From an uncultured Clostridia bacterium (GTDB taxonomy: Bacteria > Bacillota > Clostridia > Oscillospirales > Oscillospiraceae), in contig CAMDZY010000115.1 in the NCBI GenBank assembly GCA_945910975.1, positions 1 through 5,714 on the forward strand: a stretch of DNA of 5,714 bases. The letters are read 5' to 3'. A program made the position numbers and the translations under genes. Under the pieces are notes generated by a model. That model was not told the DNA's origin, made no database searches, and saw only the letters and a list, made by a program, of their open reading frames with translations. This document shows positions 5,614 to 5,714 of this stretch, in pieces (position 1 is the first letter of the stretch; each line of letters begins with the position of its first letter).

Positions 5614-5714
5614 ATTGCCGGACGCTGCAGCGCACTCGCCAAGCGCCTGCGGCACCTGACTCGCACGTTTGCGTCCTGTAAGGTATTTTTTGTGACGCGC
5701 ATGTCGCCGCAAAA

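Larger units (their letters stand above)
5563..5714. repeat. Head of a dispersed hairpin-rich repeat (3' copy, truncated by window edge)
   Basis: This non-coding flank holds the two perfect hairpins at 5565-5613. A third imperfect stem pairs 5627-5633 with 5643-5650 (seven pairs, one bulge), and a possible outer stem pairs 5620-5625 with 5671-5676, followed by T6 at 5686-5691. The last 30 bases repeat 1-30 of the window in direct orientation. The frame of the J-protein gene stays open after its TAG to the window end (50 codons), but the product looks Arg/Ser-rich and unlike a protein domain. I infer that the element continues beyond the window, with a right end like 31-93. Confidence 0.5.

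Overview
The window reads as a chromosomal segment from a GC-rich anaerobic Firmicute, most likely class Clostridia (Oscillospiraceae or Butyricicoccaceae-like). That placement is inferred from gene content: an EGC1-type cysteine desulfurase paired with a DUF3343 protein, a CdaA/CdaR pair, an RseC-like protein, a DUF5685 protein and a J protein with a Cys-rich tail. No rRNA or single-species marker is present. All seven recognised genes lie on the + strand and are tightly packed. No tRNA, rRNA, CRISPR array, prophage or transposase gene was seen.

Positions 1-216 are intergenic. They begin with what looks like the tail of a dispersed, hairpin-rich repeat (1-93), followed by an AT-rich stretch holding a good minus-strand promoter candidate (113-141) that faces a gene outside the window. 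Positions 223-1583 hold a translationally coupled pair: a small DUF3343 (putative Se/S carrier-like) protein and a class-V PLP enzyme of the cysteine desulfurase type. Together they look like a sulfur or selenium mobilisation module. Positions 1584-1721 are a short intergenic region with a clear sigma-A-type promoter (1609-1637) and a possible 19-codon leader ORF ending on the cdaA ribosome binding site.

Positions 1722-5562 look like one operon of five genes with gaps of 1 to 3 nt or a 4-nt overlap. They encode CdaA (membrane diadenylate cyclase making c-di-AMP), CdaR (YbbR-domain regulator of CdaA, mostly outside the membrane), an RseC/MucC-like Cys-motif membrane protein, a DUF5685 protein, and a DnaJ-domain protein with a TPR-like middle and Cys-rich C-terminus. 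The usual third gene of the Firmicute cdaA locus, glmM, is not in the window. A redox/chaperone-flavoured set occupies its place.

Positions 5563-5714 start directly after the dnaJ-like stop codon with two abutting perfect hairpins and more foldable sequence. They end with a 30-bp stretch matching the first 30 bp of the window (26/30) in direct orientation. Joined at this shared segment, the two flanks resemble the head and tail of one approximately 215-bp element with imperfect terminal inverted repeats. This bracketing repeat is the least explained structure here. The protein-coding content is otherwise made of recognisable families, and I see no clear evidence of a wholly new system. The most open functional question is the DUF5685 plus J-protein pair downstream of cdaA-cdaR.
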